From positions 20,278,140-20,342,139 of the forward strand of contig NC_079384.1 in NCBI RefSeq assembly GCF_021018895.1: a DNA stretch of 64,000 nt, read 5' to 3'. The notes beneath the pieces are model-generated. The model saw only the letters and a program-made list of their open reading frames with translations. It had not been told where the DNA came from and ran no database searches. The stretch's first letter is position 1. Every line of letters starts with the position of its first letter. This stretch comes from Seriola aureovittata (lineage: Eukaryota; Chordata; Actinopteri; Carangiformes; Carangidae). The position numbers and the translations under genes are program-made. Below are positions 52,001-63,846 of this stretch, one piece after another.

Positions 52001-55000
52001 ACCACTGTATTTACAAAGGTGGATCTTCTGAATGCCGAGCCTCGGGTCGTCGCTGTACGGGTCAAAACAGCCGACCTGGACGACACATGATCAAAAATTT
52101 AATTTAGCAGAAAACCAGCATTTCACAACCATGAAGTTGAGGAGTTTGCAAAGACAGATGAAAAGAAAAAAAAAAAAAAAGAAAAAAGAAAGACAGATCA
52201 ATAGAAGCTGGTAAATCTTGACTTTTAGTCCTGGGAAGAAGTCAAGCTCCAAAAACATTGAATCCTAACTTTCCCATAATGCAGCTGTTCTGATCTTCTA
52301 TAACTGATAAGAGGTTATTTTCTCACACTTGACAAAGCTCCTCCAGAAACACAGAAGACTGTTTTCACAGGCTTCTCCACTGCAGGTTTGTAGAGTTTGG
52401 GTGTTTTCATTCATTTTGGATCGTCTGTATCACAAACACACACCTTTCTGAACGGCGGCCACTCTCCTTCGGTTCCTTGGTTCATGTTGTCGTTGGGGTC
52501 GGCGTCGGTGTGGAACACTCCAGCTGTGCTCAGCTTGTACATGGGATACAGACAGACTCCTGAGGCGTCCCAGAAACACACTGTCCCATCCTCGTGCCTA
52601 CACACACACACATACACGCACACACACACACACACACATTATTGTTAAAATGATTAACAGTCTGTCACAGAAATGTTCCGATAGATATTTTTAAGGTTCA
52701 GCTGCACTGACCCTGTGAGCAGCAGGTCTCTCTGTGGAGGGTCTGCGGCCAGGTTCTTGCCTCCTGTGATTGGCCATGGCTGCGTGGAGAGAGGGGAAAT
52801 GAAAGTTTAACAATAATACGACTTAATGCCAACTGTCCAGCCAGAAATGAAGCAGTGTGTCCACAGTCAGAATGCTGCATACCATATATGATTAACAGCT
52901 CTGCAGGAGATTCTTTACAGCCACATAGTTTGTTTTTTTTTTTCCATGCAGATGTTTCCCAGCAGTGTTACCATTATATTGTAGCTGTCGGCCCAATGTA
53001 CTTTACAATTTCAGCTTCATTTGGAATGTGTTCCCTGTTTGACATTATTGTAGCTTTAAAAAAGGTACAAAAGCACCGGCTGTTTGTTAGCCAATCAAAA
53101 TGTGGATTTCTTTATACCTTTGGTTGTACTGTCACTGTGACACGGTGTTAAACAGGCTGATTGTTGGAGAACAAAATCCATTTCTACTGAGGTCAATTTT
53201 CCATTTACTGAGATGGAAGTGTAAGGCGCTTCTATCATCGTTAACGTATGGCTGAAGAAGATTTACCATTATTTGAGGCAAGTGAGATTCTGGACTTAGA
53301 CATTATAAACATTATAAACTACATTTGCAGCATCAACCACGTCCCAGTGAAGCCAACGTGCAAACGAAAACAAGACTTCTGTCAGACATTCAATAAAATG
53401 TAAAACAATTTCAGTTTCAGTTTCACTCAACGTTTGAAATAACTTACTTTCAATAATCTTAGTTTCAAATGTTTATTTTGAAACACCTTGTAATAAAATA
53501 AAAGCAACTGCAAATCACAAATGGTGAACAACATTAAACAGAGTAGCTGCTTACAAATTCTTTACAGCAAACTCCTCTATTATTTTTCAACAGAACACTT
53601 TGACTTCTGCCCCAACCTTTTTGGAGTAGTGTGTGTTCTGCAGGTCCCCGGCAGCGATGACCCTCTCCCACAGTTTGAGGGGGATGGCGGAGATGTGGTG
53701 GGAGCAGGTGATGGCCGAGCTGTGGAGGGGAACCAGGTACGGTGTCTGAATGACCGGCCACCCCTCCGTCTGCAGGTCAATCACTACCAGCTCCTCCTCC
53801 ACCAGGACCACCAGCGCACTGGGGTCTCCTGCACATGAACAGAGCACAATGAAAACAGTAGTTACACACAAAAAGCAACACCAAAGGTGAGCACAAACTA
53901 AATGTCTGTTATGACATTTTGCATTGCAAAACACAGCTGCATGGTCCATGCACAGATCATGACGCATGACTTCAGGCTGTTTACACACTCCCCAGGACAA
54001 TAGTGGCAGTTCAGTCAGTAGGTTTACATGCACACAATAAGCCAGGTCGCTGGGAGAAATCAGGTTACACCAGGAAATCATGCGCACATTGTGTACACAT
54101 ACAAGTCATGGGGGCTAGTCTTTTGATAGTAGTGCTGCTATGACACCTGACTGAAAATAAAACAGTTGTTGAAGGAGTGCTCCAGAGATTTAGGGTTAGA
54201 ACTCCATAAAGGTTCAAACAGGTGGAGCGGCCCTTTAGTAAAAACACTTTATATTACAAAACAATCCGGCCTTAAATGGTAAATGCTGCTTAAATACAAG
54301 TAACAACACATGAACTTTGAATAAATAAAATACAGTTGAAAATCAGCTATATGATCTGACCGCTCGAAGAATCAGTGAAGAGGAGTGTAAATCTTCAACG
54401 CCAGCTTTCAGTACCGGACAGGTTCTGAGACATGGACACATTTCAGTCTGTACCACCAGCAGGTCAGAAATCTAATTCTTGAATATATATTAAAAACAGG
54501 AAACACTGTTGTGTGTGTCTACATGGTATGTCTCTCGACAATGTGGTCATGATAAACAGACAGTTCTTACACCTCCAGATGATGTCAATGCAAGCCAGAC
54601 CACATCTGGACCACAATGCTTTCACATTCCACTTGCAATGCGTGCCATTTGCATTTACACCTGCATGACATTTTACTTAAAAGATAACATCCAGATACAA
54701 ATCGCATGTTATTGCCAAGTATTAATGGGGTATAAAAGTGGAGGAACCAGGCTTCTCTGATCTCATACCTTGTTTACACAAACAGTTTTGTACAAGTTTA
54801 TACAAGTTTAATTGTATAAACTGTTGAAAAAAGATCAGATTATTCCAGAAAGCACAGGTTACTGACATGCATGTAATTCCACTTATTTTCTAAAAACAAA
54901 ACAAAAAAAAGAGAAGAAAACCTTCTTTGTTTGGAAACAATTTCCCATGTTCAGCTACTAAAATTCAGAATCAAAGCAGTTTGGTTTTGGGTGGAGATTA

Positions 55001-55240
55001 ACTATAGATTATACAAGCAGTTTTATAACTGTGCTTAAGAATGTGTTTGCCGCGTGTCAGCTGTTGTATTGGTGTGTGTCGCCTGCCTGTGTGCTGCGGT
55101 CCGGCTCTGATGGCGAAGAAGTCGATGATCCTGGAGGTGAAGTCCAGAGCCACTTGTGTTTTACTGTGGATCACTGTGATACAGTGTCTGTCGCCATAAC
55201 TGGCCCTTGGCATGCCGCCACTGAACAGCAGGAATGGAGG

Positions 55241-55320
<80 letters not shown>

Positions 55321-55331
55321 CACACACACAG

Positions 55332-55364
<33 letters not shown>

Positions 55365-55400
55365 GACAGACAGACAGACACACAGACAGACAGACACACA

Positions 55401-55467
<67 letters not shown>

Positions 55468-57114
55468 ACAAACACAGAGGTTCAAGTTCAGTCCAGTTTG
55501 CTCTGAGATTAATGTGTAACAATGGAAGGGGAAGAAATGTAAAAAAAAAATGTCACTTATTAATGTGAGTAAAGTGAACTCACCCTTCTTCTGTCGGCAG
55601 CTGAACTATTTTAGAAATGGCCTTGCAGGGGAAATGTCCTGCAATGAGACGAGCCGCCGTCAGCCGCCGTAAAAACACATTTCATGTCTGACAGTAAAGA
55701 AGCCTTCTCTCCTCACCGTAGGGAATGTCTGACTTCTCCTCCTCCTCGTTCACATCCTCCGCTCCCACCATCCATCGACAGTAACTCCCGTCACTGTGAG
55801 AACTGAGAATGTAGCTCCCGTCCTCTGTCCACCACACGCTCTCCAGTTGCTATGGTTACATTAGGAAAATACACAATGCAACTGTCAACATTAAGCATCC
55901 TGGTTATAAGCAGCAGTTTTCCACGTGATTCCACTCAGGTGACAGGCCTGTTACCTGTGTGGCAGGGATGTGCTGGATGGCACACTGTTTCTCCAGATCC
56001 CAGATGACCATGAGACCTCGTCCATAGCCGATAACAACCTGGTTTGGGTTCACTGGGTTCTCCTGTAAGGCTTCTACGTGTTCTAGGTTCCTGCGGCCAA
56101 TGTAGTCATCTGGTACACTGGCGGAGAGGGAGGGTAAACACGGGGGGAAGGGAGGAATTAGTCTGGAGGCAAAACATCAACCTCATTATTGATCTGCAGA
56201 GGGATGGGAGGCAGAGCCACAGTGTGTTGATGACAGACTGATGGGTTTTTTTCTGTGTGTTTAGTCTGAACGATCAGTGCACATTTACATTGTTTATGGC
56301 AAATCCATGTGAAATACAGGGAAGATAACATCAGAGACTCTGATACCAAAAAGGATCATTAGAGTATCAGTGTAAGCTTGTGTTGTTTTTGTGCTTCTGG
56401 TTGTAAATCTGTCTTGATGTAGAAACTATTTAAAAGACAGAATTTAACTGAACAAACTGTAAAAAGTCTAAACATCCCATCCTGACCATCCTGGCCACAG
56501 CTCAGTAATACAAGTTAGACTTCCTCCTCCTCCACTCGGACTAGTTTCAGGTTACATCCCCGTTTATCCAGTCTTATAAAATATGAACCATTCACGTGGA
56601 ATTTTGTCATAATTATTGCGTGAAGTCTTTAGTGATTTGTGAGGTCACCGTGACCTTTGACCACCAAAATCTAAACTAGTTCTTCCTTGAGTCCAGGTGA
56701 ACGTTTGTGCAAAATTTGACACTGAGATACCACGTCCATGAGAATGAGATGGACCGACAACCTGAAAACAATATGCCTCCGGCTCTGAACCGCCGCCAGC
56801 GCGGAGGAATAATGATCACACTGGATGGCAGCAGAGGAAGTGATGCCATTATCTGGTTCAGGGGTAGTTTAGTAGATTTGAAGCACTGAGAGCATCACAA
56901 CAGTGAGTAGTAAAGAAATCTGTGTTGTCTGTGTACAATGATTTAAAGAAAGGCAGATGATCTGGTGGCTCCTCCACATCCTGCAAATTCAAGTTTGTGT
57001 TTTATAAAGAGGACCTGTTACACATAATACACATCAACATGTTCTGCTCTGCAGATTCAATTACTGTGATGAATAACCTATTTCACACAAATGCAATCTG
57101 GTGAACCAGCGGGA

Positions 57115-57150
<36 letters not shown>

Positions 57151-60100
57151 TAATAATAAATGCTCTGCTCTAAATGCAGTTGATTTGCAGCCTATTGTCA
57201 TTAACTGCTCACGGCTGTGATACCAGAAACACTGTAATTAAATGCTCACATACTAGACTGGAAAAATATGTGGTTCAGCACAAAGAGACAGACTGCAGCT
57301 TGATGCCGTGTTCTGCTCTGCACTCTGACACCAGCAGCTGCTGTACTGTGGCAACATGTAAGTGTAGGGTTTGATTTCTACACTTCTTGTCTCTTATTGG
57401 CTCCTGGTGTATCCTTAGCACCAACACAAGGATGGACCGACAACCTCAGTCACACACTCACATTTCTAACTATAATCTTTGTGAAATGTGAGCAAATCTG
57501 CACAAAATGATCTTCATTACAAATATAAATACACATAGTGATGATGTAGCAGCAGTTATGCCATTTTCCCCCGGTTTGAGTCCCGCATCGGACGGCCTTT
57601 GCTGCATGTCATTCCCCCTCTCTCTGCCTCCCCATTTCCTGTCTGTCTCTACTATCCTGTCCAATAAAGGCACAAAAGCCCAAAAAATATACTTTAAAAA
57701 CTACAAATGACGTGCAGTGTGTTGATGTGCTGTGTTTTCCAACCTGCTGGCGACTTGGTCCAGACTAATGTTCCTCTCCTCCAGCTCTCTGAACCCGGGG
57801 ACTTCAACGATGAAGACATGTCCTCCCTCTGTCCCCAACAGCAGCAGCTCCCCTGAGGAGTGGGCCAGCACTGCCGTCACTCTGGTCACACTTGGGGGAG
57901 CACTGAGGAGGAGACGAGGAGCGAGGTGAGTACAGTGAGCAGGGCAATTCCCGAGCTCTTAAATAAAAGTACCTGCAGTAGAAAAGGGTCAAGAAAGAGG
58001 GAAATGTCTGAGTGTGTGGATTTTACCCAGGTGGTCCCGTGAGCATGAAGCGTCCTATCTCCAGAAGCTCTGACAGTCCCTTGTGGGCTCTTAAAGTCCA
58101 CATGTGCAGACTGTTGTCATCCAGCAAAGTCACCAGTTCAACCTAAACATGAGCCACAAGACGTGGTTGGCAGGGAAAAACATTTTCTTATTGCTCTAAG
58201 ATAAACAGGTCAGGCTACTTCAGGCAGTGTGTTGTGTGTTGATGCTTTCACTGTACCTGGTGGGGGAGGAAGTGCACCTGTGTGACGGCAGCGTTCTCAT
58301 CGTGTAGACCCATGAACTCCACACCTGGAGCTCCATACCTGACCACTGGTCAAGGACAGACTGGATTTGTGATTAGACTCAGTCACACACGCAACAAGTG
58401 ATAAAGACACCAGGGGTCTGGATCACAAAGCCAGTTCAGCACGTCTCTCTTACACTAACTGTGTTATCAGCTGGCTCAGGTTTCTTTGTCTCATGACATA
58501 GTTTACTTTCAACTCATTCATTGTTAAACTGTTAAAGTGTTATCTAATGTACACCTGGTAGACAGGAGCCTAGGAAAATGTTAACAAAAGAAAGGGTTGA
58601 ATTCCTGCACAAACCTAACTTAGCACAATAGACGCTTTTACTTACAATAAACTGTTCGTTACTGTCTGTTCATCTGAACCATTGTTTTAATCCCAGAGTG
58701 AACATATGGTGCAAAAATGTTTCTTCCATCTCTGAAAGAATTATTATAGAAACAGGTAATTTTACTCTTTTTTCCAGCGAGCTGATTGGTTATTAGCAGG
58801 CTGATGATTAATTGTTTTTATAGAGTTGTGTTATATATAGTCCTGGTAGTAATGACCCCCAGTACAGCATTAAGCGAAGGTTTGAGCAGGTGAATGATTT
58901 CAACTGTTTCAACTGACAGATTTTTATGAGTCGGCAAGAAAGCAAAGAATAAAAACAGGCTTAATAATACAATCTCTGAATTCTGGTGTCTGTACCACTA
59001 ATGTAAAAGCTTCATTGAAGGGACCATTTGAATGTTCTCGTTTTTTGCTGGGAGCAGGTGTTGGTGATTGTCGCTTTACAAGAGCTTCAGCCATTGTCGC
59101 GTTTACAAGAAAAGAGGTTATAAAACGTCCTCTGAGCAGCTACGTCTTCAGGGCAGATTGAAGGCTATAGTACGTCGCCATCAGAATGTGACAAGACAGG
59201 GCTAGCTGGTTAGCATGCTAACTTCAGTAGAAGAAAAAGACTTGATAAAGAGAAGAATTAACATTGGCGTTTGTTTCAACCTCTGGAGACAGCTGTTGGC
59301 TGCTGAACTCAATGTTTCTTCTCCACTGGTGAATAAACAGCTGTTAGTGCTAACGTTAGCTATGTAGCAGTAACAAAACTTACAAATAGCTCCTTTAATT
59401 TGAACTTAACAGGTCAGCTTTATATTCAAGCCAACTTCTTATTCTATTCATGTGCAAACAATATAAGTTTATTGTTTTACTTTATACAACCAATTATATA
59501 TAATTTATACAACCTTATTTAGAACTACATAGACCACTAATGGATTTAACTAATAGAAATTTCAATTTAAATAGTAATTTTAGGGTGAGCAATTAGATAT
59601 TTTCCTCCTGTTAGTGTGGTAACAGTTAAGATCCTTGTTTTAACACATGGTTTTATAAAAACATTTATATCTTTAACGTGATCTTCATCATGTTAAGTCA
59701 AAAAGTCTGTTGTTCTTTATTATTTGTCATTTATTGTAACTCAGTGCTCTTATTTACTTCCTGTTGGGATGATGACAGAATTTTTCCAGCGTGCTGACCG
59801 GTCAGTTGGCAGGGATGTCTAAATGTTTTCATCAGTAAAGTCTGATTAAAAATAAAGTCTGTCTGTCAACATGAGATATGAAAGTCAATTTCCCATGATG
59901 CTCAAGTGTCGATGAGCAAACCACTGAAGCTGCTCCAGCTGCTGCAGCATCTGATCCTGACCTCATTGTGGGGAAACAACAATGTCCCTGTGGAGATCGA
60001 TTAAAGCGTCACATTATCAAATGATGTGTGTGCTACACACAACGAACAGAAGCTGCTCTGTTGACTCATATTCATTCACAGATTTCTATTTATCCAGGGA

Positions 60101-61239
60101 ACAGTCAATTGCATTGGATGAAAGGATTATCCTAATGAGAGAAGCTACCGTGGTTATCCAAACCAGTGTGTGTCTCTGTGTCAATGGGGAGAGTGCACCG
60201 ACTGGCTCCACTGCACTGTCAATGAGTATAATTGTTTAAAAAAAAGGGCTACGGCAACACAGACTCCACTGTCTGAGAGTGCCGGGTGGCGTTGAGCAAT
60301 GCGTGGGAAAATGAAATACCTTAACCAGGTGCCAACGTGAACTGCAGATGAGGATTTGGCTGCGTCACAGCCGTTCATTAGCACTGCCTCCCTCAAGTTC
60401 AAACACGACGCTCAGATTCCACCCTGACGGTTATTTACTCACAGGTACAGTGAAGGATACAGTTTGATGGCCCCGGAGCGGTTGCCGATGGCCAGCAGCT
60501 GCAGGGAGGGACTGTAGCCCAGAGCGCTGGGCTGGTGGGGGAAACCATGCTCCACTGTCTGAAGAGGGAGAGAGAGAGAGTGGGGAGGGGGGGTTGAGAG
60601 CAAGCTGTAACAGCAGAGACAATGGAACCAAACATGCTGCAGATAACAATGACAAGGTGGACAGAAATATGAATCCTGTTGCTGATCTACTCTGTCCGTT
60701 AAATGAACACCTTTATTCCTGTGATGCTACATTGGCACTTTTTATTGACCTACTGACGTTTTTACTCAAGCCGGTTCTTTTCACTCCTTACTGCTGAATG
60801 TTTAATATTCTCCAGGGGCCAGATTCATTAAAGCATCTGTCTGCACAAAGACAGAAATATGCACAGGTTCTGTTTTATAAACTTGAATCGTTGTGAAACT
60901 CTGCGCACGTGCACAAGCCTGATTTCTACTCCCGCATCTACTTAATCACCAGTTTGTATATCAGTACCTGTCTGCTCCACCAGGCTGTTGACCGCTTGGT
61001 GAAGAGCAAACAAGGGCAGTTTCCTGTTTGAAGCATGTGTGCATTGGCGTGGTCCTCCAACAAGGCAAACGCAGCTTGTCATTACAACATAACCATTACA
61101 CACAGCTCACATTAAATCATATCACCTGAATTATTATTAAAAGGATAGATTCACATTTTTTCAACTCCTCAATAGTCAGGTGTCCACGTGAGATAAAATC
61201 CAGACCTAGTTTTGTGCAAAAATACATTCTAAAGTCAAG

Positions 61240-61280
<41 letters not shown>

Positions 61281-62993
61281 ATTTCTCTTAATTGTTCTTC
61301 ACTTTCCTCAATGTGTTTAAATGCGTGTGAGTGAGCAATGATGTACTGGTCATTCACTTCATGGGCAACAGTTGTGGTGGACATTCAGCTTGCCAAATGC
61401 ACGCTACCTCAAAATGTGCAACATCTGTGAAATTGTTTTGTGTGATAACTGCACATTTTAAAGTGGCCTCTTATTGTGACCAGCCCAGTGCACACCTGTG
61501 CAGCACACGCTGTGTAATCAGCATCTTGGCAAAGTAGAAGTGTTCACTAATATGGATTTGAACACATTGGTCAAGAAGATGGAAGAGAAATAAACCCTCT
61601 GTGTGTGCAGAAAAAAAAAATCTTAGATCTTTTATTTCAACTCATGATAAATGGGAGTAAAAACAAAAGTGCTGCATTTTTATTTTTGTTTAGTGTATTA
61701 ATAGTCTTAATAGTCTTTGTGTCACTATGACATTCAACAAAGAAACAATGTCTGGAGAGATACAAAGAGGGAATTTGGTACAACATAGACAAGGTTTAAA
61801 CCTTCCCCATGTGGCTTGACCTTTCCTCACGCAGACACATGGGGGATGTGAAGATAATTTAAAATGAATTTCCCAGTTGTGGGATTAATAAAGTTAATCT
61901 AATTTAACATGCCAGAATTAAATGCCCCTTTCACCACAATGGATTGAACATGCCAAAACACTTGTTTAATAGACTTCGATATTTAAATGGGAAATAATGT
62001 CAAAATGCAACATGAGCACTGACAGTGACAATCCATTTGTGATTTATTGTTGTTTAGTGCACAGACTGCTCCACAGTCGGACTGACCATCAGCAGCACCG
62101 GGAGAAATCCTGGCGGGCCGCCACATCAGCCAAAATCAGAAACACCAGCAACCGAAAATGAGACATTACGCTTACTGCAGCACATCAGCACAGCAATAAA
62201 AGCCTCCTTAACAAATAATGGTTGTCAGTGCACTGAAACACTTTTAATTTGAAATGCTTACAGGAAGTTTTGAGTTTGTATTAGCACATAATGACATGGC
62301 TTCAAATCGAGACTTTATACCAAAATATTGTTATGACCAAGTATACATATATCTCCAGTAAGCTGATGTCATGTAAACAAGAAACCTTATTACTGTAATT
62401 GGGGGTAGTGGATCAGAGAAACCTGTTTCCCTGTGTAAATGTCTCATGGAGAACGAGGATTTCTCTGCCATGTATTTTGGTAAGCAGGTTTCTATTCAGC
62501 TTTTTATAAGTACACATGACAACGACTACAGACAGGGAAAATAAGTCATGCATCCTTATATTTAAAAAGATTTCATCCAAAGTCTGACTGATACTAAGAT
62601 AAAGAAGCCTCTACAAGTCCAACACATTTCACTATTTGTTCAATACAGACATTTTAGAGATGTGTGAGTGTGCCTGTCAGTCTGCATCAGGACTTCAGGT
62701 CCCACGCAGACCTTCACTACAGTTCGTTACGTGAACCAGGCTCCTGTAGTATGAACAGTTTCTTACAGTAGCCAGGTTACATCAGTGCATAGAAATACTT
62801 TTTCCAATTACTCGTGGTTGATTAATTACTTAAATGCTCATTTTCCTGTCACCTGTTGTGATGCGTCTTGGCCTGCATGTTCAGTTCAGACCTGTGTGCT
62901 GCGTCAGGGTTCACTTGCCTTGTTGAACTGGAAGAGCTCCTGTTTGAGTCGATCTCTCTGGGACTCCTGGCCGTGTCGCCTGAACCTCTTCAT
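44075..62993 (-). CDS. llgl2: lethal giant larvae homolog 2, 25 coding exons, complete
   Basis: Llgl2 is a WD40-repeat scaffold of the Scribble polarity group. It works at the basolateral cortex, is excluded apically by atypical PKC phosphorylation, and binds SNARE and cytoskeletal partners. The 25 exons give 1,007 residues. Start is the ATG at 62991-62993 (MKRFRRHG, compare MRRFLRPG in human LLGL2). Blocks such as QLEIG-free [48 protein letters not shown] and [10 protein letters not shown] fit LLGL2 more closely than LLGL1. The C-terminal [11 protein letters not shown] block also matches LLGL2, whereas LLGL1 ends differently. The gene lies about 4.9 kb upstream of myo15b in the same orientation, as in human. 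Two introns use GC donors. In zebrafish, loss of llgl2 (penner) affects epidermal hemidesmosome formation, which is family knowledge rather than something visible here. Confidence 0.92.
44798..45450. repeat. long near-perfect inverted repeat (foldback element)
   Basis: The left arm starts TGATAGTTGGGGTTATTTGA at 44798. The right arm ends with its reverse complement at 45450. The arms, about 300 bp each, stay alignable inward to about 45100 and 45143, leaving a loop of about 40 bp. It has the look of a foldback or MITE-like element, or of an inverted duplication. It lies in the last coding intron of llgl2. Confidence 0.85.
46396..46453. repeat. (GT)n microsatellite
   Basis: About 29 units. 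On the llgl2 transcript the CA tract begins at the donor of exon 21. Confidence 0.95.
48270..48410. repeat. GA/GT compound low-complexity tract
   Basis: GAGAGTGA-type units about 8 bases past the donor of llgl2 exon 19. They are CU-rich on the transcript. Confidence 0.9.
49138..49285 (-). CDS. llgl2: llgl2 exon 16: aPKC-regulated polybasic segment
   Basis: This exon encodes residues 624-672, including the basic-serine segment [20 protein letters not shown]. In Lgl proteins this segment binds acidic membrane phospholipids and is released when atypical PKC phosphorylates its serines. By alignment the candidate sites here are Ser643, Ser647 and Ser651, with Ser658 and Ser661 nearby. All five are present, so the regulatory switch appears intact. 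Human LLGL2 has almost the same sequence. Confidence 0.92.
50656..53828 (-). CDS. llgl2: llgl2 exons 10-15: central propeller
   Basis: Exons are 53617-53828, 52712-52779, 52444-52597, 51971-52075, 51044-51139 and 50656-50852. They encode [88 protein letters not shown] and [14 protein letters not shown], all nearly identical to vertebrate LLGL2. The propeller is a protein-interaction surface and has no catalytic residues. All splice junctions are in phase. A (CA)n tract lies next to the exon 12 acceptor at 52598-52599. Confidence 0.92.
52600..52639. repeat. (CA)n microsatellite
   Basis: CA with TACACGCA variants, adjoining the llgl2 exon 12 acceptor. Confidence 0.9.
55087..62993 (-). CDS. llgl2: llgl2 exons 1-9: N-terminal beta-propeller
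   Basis: Exons are 62919-62993, 60461-60558, 58257-58338, 58027-58142, 57744-57902, 55955-56117, 55717-55849, 55584-55638 and 55087-55241. Encoded landmarks are [78 protein letters not shown] and [15 protein letters not shown]. These run through the first WD40 propeller and into the Lgl-family signature. Exon 1 ends AACAAG and is followed by GCAAGT. Exon 9 ends CACACAG and is followed by GCAGGC. Both are GC donors required by frame. Exon 9 is preceded on the transcript by a UG/CUG-rich tract of over 200 bases. Confidence 0.9.
55243..55471. repeat. compound (CA)n/(CAGA)n microsatellite, about 230 bp
   Basis: Mostly CA with short GACA blocks at 55361-55400. On the llgl2 transcript it is a UG/CUGU tract ending directly at the exon 9 acceptor. 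Confidence 0.95.
56590..56780. repeat. dispersed repeat with DR1-like motif, copy 3
   Basis: Contains GAGGTCACCGTGACCTTTGA, CCACCAAAATCTAAAC and a terminal GAATGAGATGGACCGACAAC. It lies in an llgl2 intron. Confidence 0.6.
57119..57148. repeat. (CA)n microsatellite
   Basis: About 15 units in an llgl2 intron. Confidence 0.9.
57560..57690 (+). mobile_element. tRNA-derived SINE fragment
   Basis: The segment has a B-box-like GGTTTGAGTCCCG, followed by TTTGCTGCATGTCATTCCCC, a CT-rich stretch and TCCTGTCCAATAAAGGC. This order is typical of a common fish tRNA-derived SINE. It lies in an llgl2 intron, opposite to the gene. Confidence 0.65.
58339..60460 (-). other. llgl2: llgl2 intron 2
   Basis: The 2.1-kb intron contains no frame or repeat that I can name with confidence. 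Confidence 0.45.
61243..61275. repeat. (CA)n microsatellite
   Basis: About 16 units in the first llgl2 coding intron. Confidence 0.9.
61330..61700 (+). mobile_element. DNA-transposon-like repeat
   Basis: The segment contains GTGGCCTCTTATTGTGACCAG, a GCACACCTGTGCAGCAC palindrome-like centre and an end with TTATTTTTGTTTAGTGTAT. This pattern is familiar from abundant fish DNA transposons. A fragment of the same end, inverted, is at 40715-40900. Confidence 0.5.
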
Positions 62994-63799
62994 CCTGCCT
63001 CAGCACCAGTGTGGAGCCTGCAGGCTCACTGACGCACGCTGCACGGAGGAGAGAGGAGGCGGAGGCAGAGGAGGCAGGAAGACGAAGGAAAAGATTGGGG
63101 AGGGGAGAAAAGAAACAATGTGTTAAAAAAGGTAAATCCTCCGGTTCATACTTCCTCAGTGGTAAGCACCTATTAGCACTTAGTGGCATTACCATGTAAA
63201 CCTGCGGAATAAACCTTGAGCTTGTCATCCAAATAACACAGTGTAAACACCACGAATGGACAATCTTCATATATTTTCTGTTTAGGCAATTTTGGGTATT
63301 AGGATCATTTGAATTGAGCGTGACTCCCAGCTGACTTGTTACGGTCCTTTCTGTAAGTCCACCTCAACACCCTGATACCAAGACTCAGTGGAAAGTGGGA
63401 CCACAGCCTGGAATCTATGGAGCCTCAGGTAGCTGACTGTGTTTTCTCTAACAAGACTGATGGGTGAGAGAAAGGAATTCTACAGGCACTTCAGTCAGTC
63501 ATCTGTGAACCAACACACACACACACCCTCCTAAACACCTGCCACACATAAAGGCGGTTTCCATAGAGGCCTTTCAGAGAAAGAGAGGAGTAGAAAAGGG
63601 GGAAGAGGGAGACAATGAAAGGAAAAATCAACTAACAGGAAAGCCCGAACAAGAATGAAGGAGCAGACAACATTGATCAGTGGTAAACTGGCGGCTACAA
63701 GCTCCACATCACACAGACTTGCTAATCTCCGTCACATGAAGGCAGTGGTGTGTGGTGACTTTTACAGATAGACAGGCTGAGCCGTAGTCAGGAAGCACA

Positions 63800-63846
<47 letters not shown>

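Larger units (their letters stand above)
60559..62918 (-). other. llgl2: llgl2 first coding intron (GC-AG)
   Basis: The 2.4-kb intron begins with a GC donor and ends with a normal AG. It carries a (CA)n tract at 61243-61275 and a DNA-transposon-like fragment at about 61330-61700. No coding sequence was seen. Confidence 0.55.

Noticed and set aside
55031..55522. Long frames of alternating Thr-His or Cys-Val on both strands
   Set aside because: They are translations of the (CA)n tract. The only real coding part is llgl2 exon 9 at 55087-55241.
44075..62993. Assignment as llgl1
   Set aside because: The segments around [16 protein letters not shown], the [10 protein letters not shown] block and the [11 protein letters not shown] tail follow LLGL2; LLGL1 differs at each.
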